This document shows positions 61,305 through 64,000 of a DNA stretch of 64,000 bases, one piece after another. The stretch is from Rotaria socialis (Eukaryota; Rotifera; Eurotatoria; Philodinida; Philodinidae), in the NCBI GenBank assembly GCA_905331475.1, contig CAJNYU010004473.1, positions 1-64,000 of the forward strand, in the 5' to 3' direction. Under the pieces are notes generated by a model. The model saw nothing but the letters and a program-made list of their open reading frames with translations. It was not told where the DNA came from and ran no database searches. Position numbers and translations under genes: made by a program. Each line of letters opens with the position of its first letter. Within the stretch, counting starts at the first letter, position 1.

Positions 61305-62288
61305 ATGTCGATTGGGCGTATTGTGCACAAGTAAAACAAAGGGAATACTGACATTTTTACGAGCGACAACTTAAGTTGTTCTATTGGCTAATCTACTGAG
61401 TAATTTTGCTTCGTTCGAAAAGAAGTTCATATTAATCAAAAGTCGCTTTTTTCCCAGCTACTCTTTACAACTTCTCAAGGCTTTAATTATTTCCTATGGA
61501 GTTTTCGATGTATTTCCCTTTTGACTTTTTGTTTGCCCACTTTACTCGGTTGAGACTGATGTGACAACGGAAAATTACTCGACGCAAGCGCTTGAACATA
61601 TGTCGTATTAACAAAAAACACAAGAAGTTACTTGTAAAAAATCATTTAGGGCTCTTGGGCATTTTAGAATTGTGATTGCCTAACGTGAGTTTTTCTTTCA
61701 TATAAAATAGCTTTGCCATGCGAGATCAACTTATTTTCATTGCTAGTTTTTCTCCTTGATAACCTTTAATGAAAATTTCTATAGAAGCTATTTTCCAATA
61801 AGATCAAGATTTTAACATACTGTTTCTTTTTTTACATTGATTTTGATTGTTGTATCTATCTTGTAAATCATCTCGAGTTCAACCAAGATAATCGTGAAAT
61901 TTTCTCCTCGAATTTTAGATTTTCTATGTCAAAGGACATTATATACTTTTTTGTCAAAAATATTTTTGTTGCTTTTTGTTCTGTTAATACTGAAAATTTG
62001 AAAAAATTCCTGTTTTCATATTAGTTTGATTCAGAAAGAAAGAATGTGTAACTAAAATAGAAAAGCTTAACGGAAAATAGGCTAGTAAACTCTATGGATA
62101 TTGACTTATGCCTCGGGATTTTGTTCGAAGGAACAAAAAGACAATTTTCAATTAGTAAGAACTGTTCTTCAAACGCGCAAGAATAAGCATGTGTTCGAAA
62201 TGATAGAAGGAGTCGAGAGCTAAATCGCTGCTAAAAAAAAATGTAAAAGTATCCTTGTATCTCAGCGTAAAATACGCCCAATCGACGT
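61305..62288. mobile_element. Possible element bounded by an 18-bp inverted repeat
   Basis: ATGTCGATTGGGCGTATT at 61305-61322 pairs with AATACGCCCAATCGACGT at 62271-62288 at 17 of 18 positions. CGCCCA recurs just outside the right copy (62315). The interior has no open frame of note. Only the inverted pair supports this call. Confidence 0.4.
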
Positions 62289-64000
62289 CTTCCTAGGAAA
62301 AAAAATGTGAAAACGCCCAGTACACGCCTTTTTTCCTCAATATTAATAAATTATTAGTTTGATTCAAGATAAATCATTGAGGTTTACTATAGAAGAGTAA
62401 TATCGCTCATCAACGATTAGACATAACAGAGGTTAAAGTCACGTCGACTTTGACCGAAGATTAAGAATTTTTACAGAAGAAAAACTTCGCGAGTGTCAAA
62501 AAGATCGCGATTAAGAATTTTTGGCCAGTTTATCGACTGATATCGCTGGAAAAGCAGTCGAGTCGAATCAACAATATTATTTTCGTCGCTCTTGCTAACA
62601 TGAGTCAAGTAAAAAAGAAAAACTACGGATCTATTGCTCTATCATCGACTTACTAAAATGATTGATTTTCTTCGACACCTACGCTTAAGATAAGTTTGAC
62701 ACTGTGAGCTATTTATATTTATAATAATCAATTATGTAAAAAAAATATTTCACTCTCTAGACGACAGTGTCGTTCTATCTATCGTTCGATATTACTGACA
62801 AGTATAAAATAATATCAGTGAGCCGTTGATAAGTACTCTGAAGTTTTTTTTTCCATTTGTCAAAAGAAGTAAAACCATCCATCCACATCTTATTTCTTGT
62901 CGTCGTCGATTAAGACACATTTATCAAAAGACCTAATTAATAATTGACTGAAATCTTTCTCTTCTCAGTTAGTTCGACTATCTCATGAGGGCTTCATTGC
63001 TTTTTCTTGCTGCCATTGTCACACATTATCCATTGAATAATTTCAGAAAAAAAGGTTCTCTTGAGATATTTTTTTTTTTTACGAATGAGAATATTGTATT
63101 TCAGCTGAGTCGAAGTTTTGCCTCATTATCAGTTTCAGTCTAACCAACGACGCTGAAAACTATGAAATGGAAAAATGCGAGACACATTTTTCTCTTTATA
63201 GAACAAAATGATACTTTATGCACGATTGACTGCTTCAAAGACAATAATTCCCCATCGATCACTATTCCATTTGTGCGTGTCTTGACACGAGTGAATCATA
63301 CAAGTAGACATAAATACATGATACGTCTCTGTAGTAATCTCAGTCGTAGACAATTCTTTTGTATTTTGAGTTTCATTCGACACAATCGCCAATAGTTGCC
63401 ATTTTTATTTCTCGAAAAGTAAAAATAAACGAAACAAAGTAGGATAATATAATCTTATTTTCCTCATGATTACCATTTAATCAGAGAGAATGAACCTTTT
63501 TTTTTTATCTACAAAGCATGTTGTCTATATATCATTTTGATATAGATCTATAAGGTCCAATTTTCCTCGGATTTATGTACTAAATATTGACTAACTATGA
63601 TTGCTTTCTTTGTCGCTTCTTTTTTTTCTTTTCTTTTTCCAGAGAAATGTTATATCTATAGCGACCAACTGACAACTGTTCTGCATCATAGTCTTTTTCA
63701 TGTTGATTTTGACATCATTGATCTATAATTTACTTGACTAGTCCAACCAATAGATCTATACTACATTGCATATAGATACAATTGTGTTCTGTTCATTCTC
63801 TATTATGAATAGTTTAGATTCGTATAGAAAATAAAACAGAAGTATTTATGAAATTTTTCTGTTTATTTGCAATCACTTGGAGTAATATAATACTAAAGGT
63901 AAATGTGTAGGAGATGTTTTATAGATGCTAGAATGTACACGCTTTGAGATTGGCAAGCGATTTTGATTGCTATTATTGTGATCACGAAAGGTTATCTGTA
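62289..64000. other. Gene-free stretch to the window edge
   Basis: AT-rich with T-runs. The frame GATTAAGAATTTTT repeats at about 62459 and 62510. No protein-coding exon recognised. It may be upstream DNA of a gene beyond the window. Confidence 0.35.

Noticed and set aside
63162-63395. 77-codon plus-strand frame near the right edge
   Set aside because: No recognised motif, splice context or composition bias toward coding.
1-64000. CRISPR arrays, rRNA and tRNA genes
   Set aside because: No regularly spaced identical repeats, no rRNA-like blocks, and no cloverleaf with intact A and B boxes noticed on either strand; a tRNA scan was not possible.

Overview
The window reads as nuclear DNA of a bdelloid rotifer (Adineta/Rotaria-like). 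This is an inference from content, not from a marker gene. The DNA is AT-rich. Genes are compact and split by introns of about 45-60 bp with GT..AG ends. Ciliary and animal transporter genes (IFT20, SLC5, SLC6, TRPA-like) sit beside an intronless bacterial-type beta-helix gene, a decayed Helitron, a large-family F-box gene, and a broken copy of a membrane protein family that I recall as highly multicopy in bdelloids. Several start codons lie just after a splice-acceptor-like sequence, which fits the spliced-leader trans-splicing known in bdelloids. Short runs of N show that this is a draft scaffold.

Layout. 0-1 kb: IFT20 on the minus strand in four exons. 1.3-2.7 kb: a TRPA-type channel pseudogene lacking most of S1-S4. 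3.2-6.0 kb: an SLC5 sodium-coupled solute transporter, minus strand, many exons including one of 17 nt. 6.7-7.7 kb: a cluster of small inverted-repeat elements, including a near-perfect palindrome of about 375 bp. 9.3 kb: DPY30, single exon. 11.5-14.7 kb: an SLC6 Na/Cl-dependent amino-acid-type transporter. 15-24 kb: gene-poor DNA with relics (hAT-type miniature element, Kelch/BACK-domain fragment, CGGTCGT-rich element, broken tail-anchored coding region, a pair of inverted-repeat elements in TA microsatellites). 25.4-32.3 kb: two tandem giant/PAR-type bZIP genes sharing an intron position. 36.4-37.2 kb: broken bdelloid-family gene. 39.7-41.1 kb: secreted right-handed beta-helix protein, probably acquired from bacteria. 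44.6-49.4 kb: Helitron pseudogene with Rep and PIF1-type helicase. 51.7-54.8 kb: F-box/leucine-rich protein with an unusually long intron. 55-64 kb: no convincing gene, but several nested or palindromic miniature elements and an assembly gap.

The host genes do not form one pathway. IFT20 serves ciliary assembly, DPY30 serves H3K4 methylation complexes, SLC5 and SLC6 serve solute uptake, and the bZIP pair serves transcription. The most distinctive content is the density and variety of non-autonomous inverted-repeat elements, several with internal palindromic sub-repeats and no transposase nearby, plus a beta-helix gene with an apparently bacterial origin.
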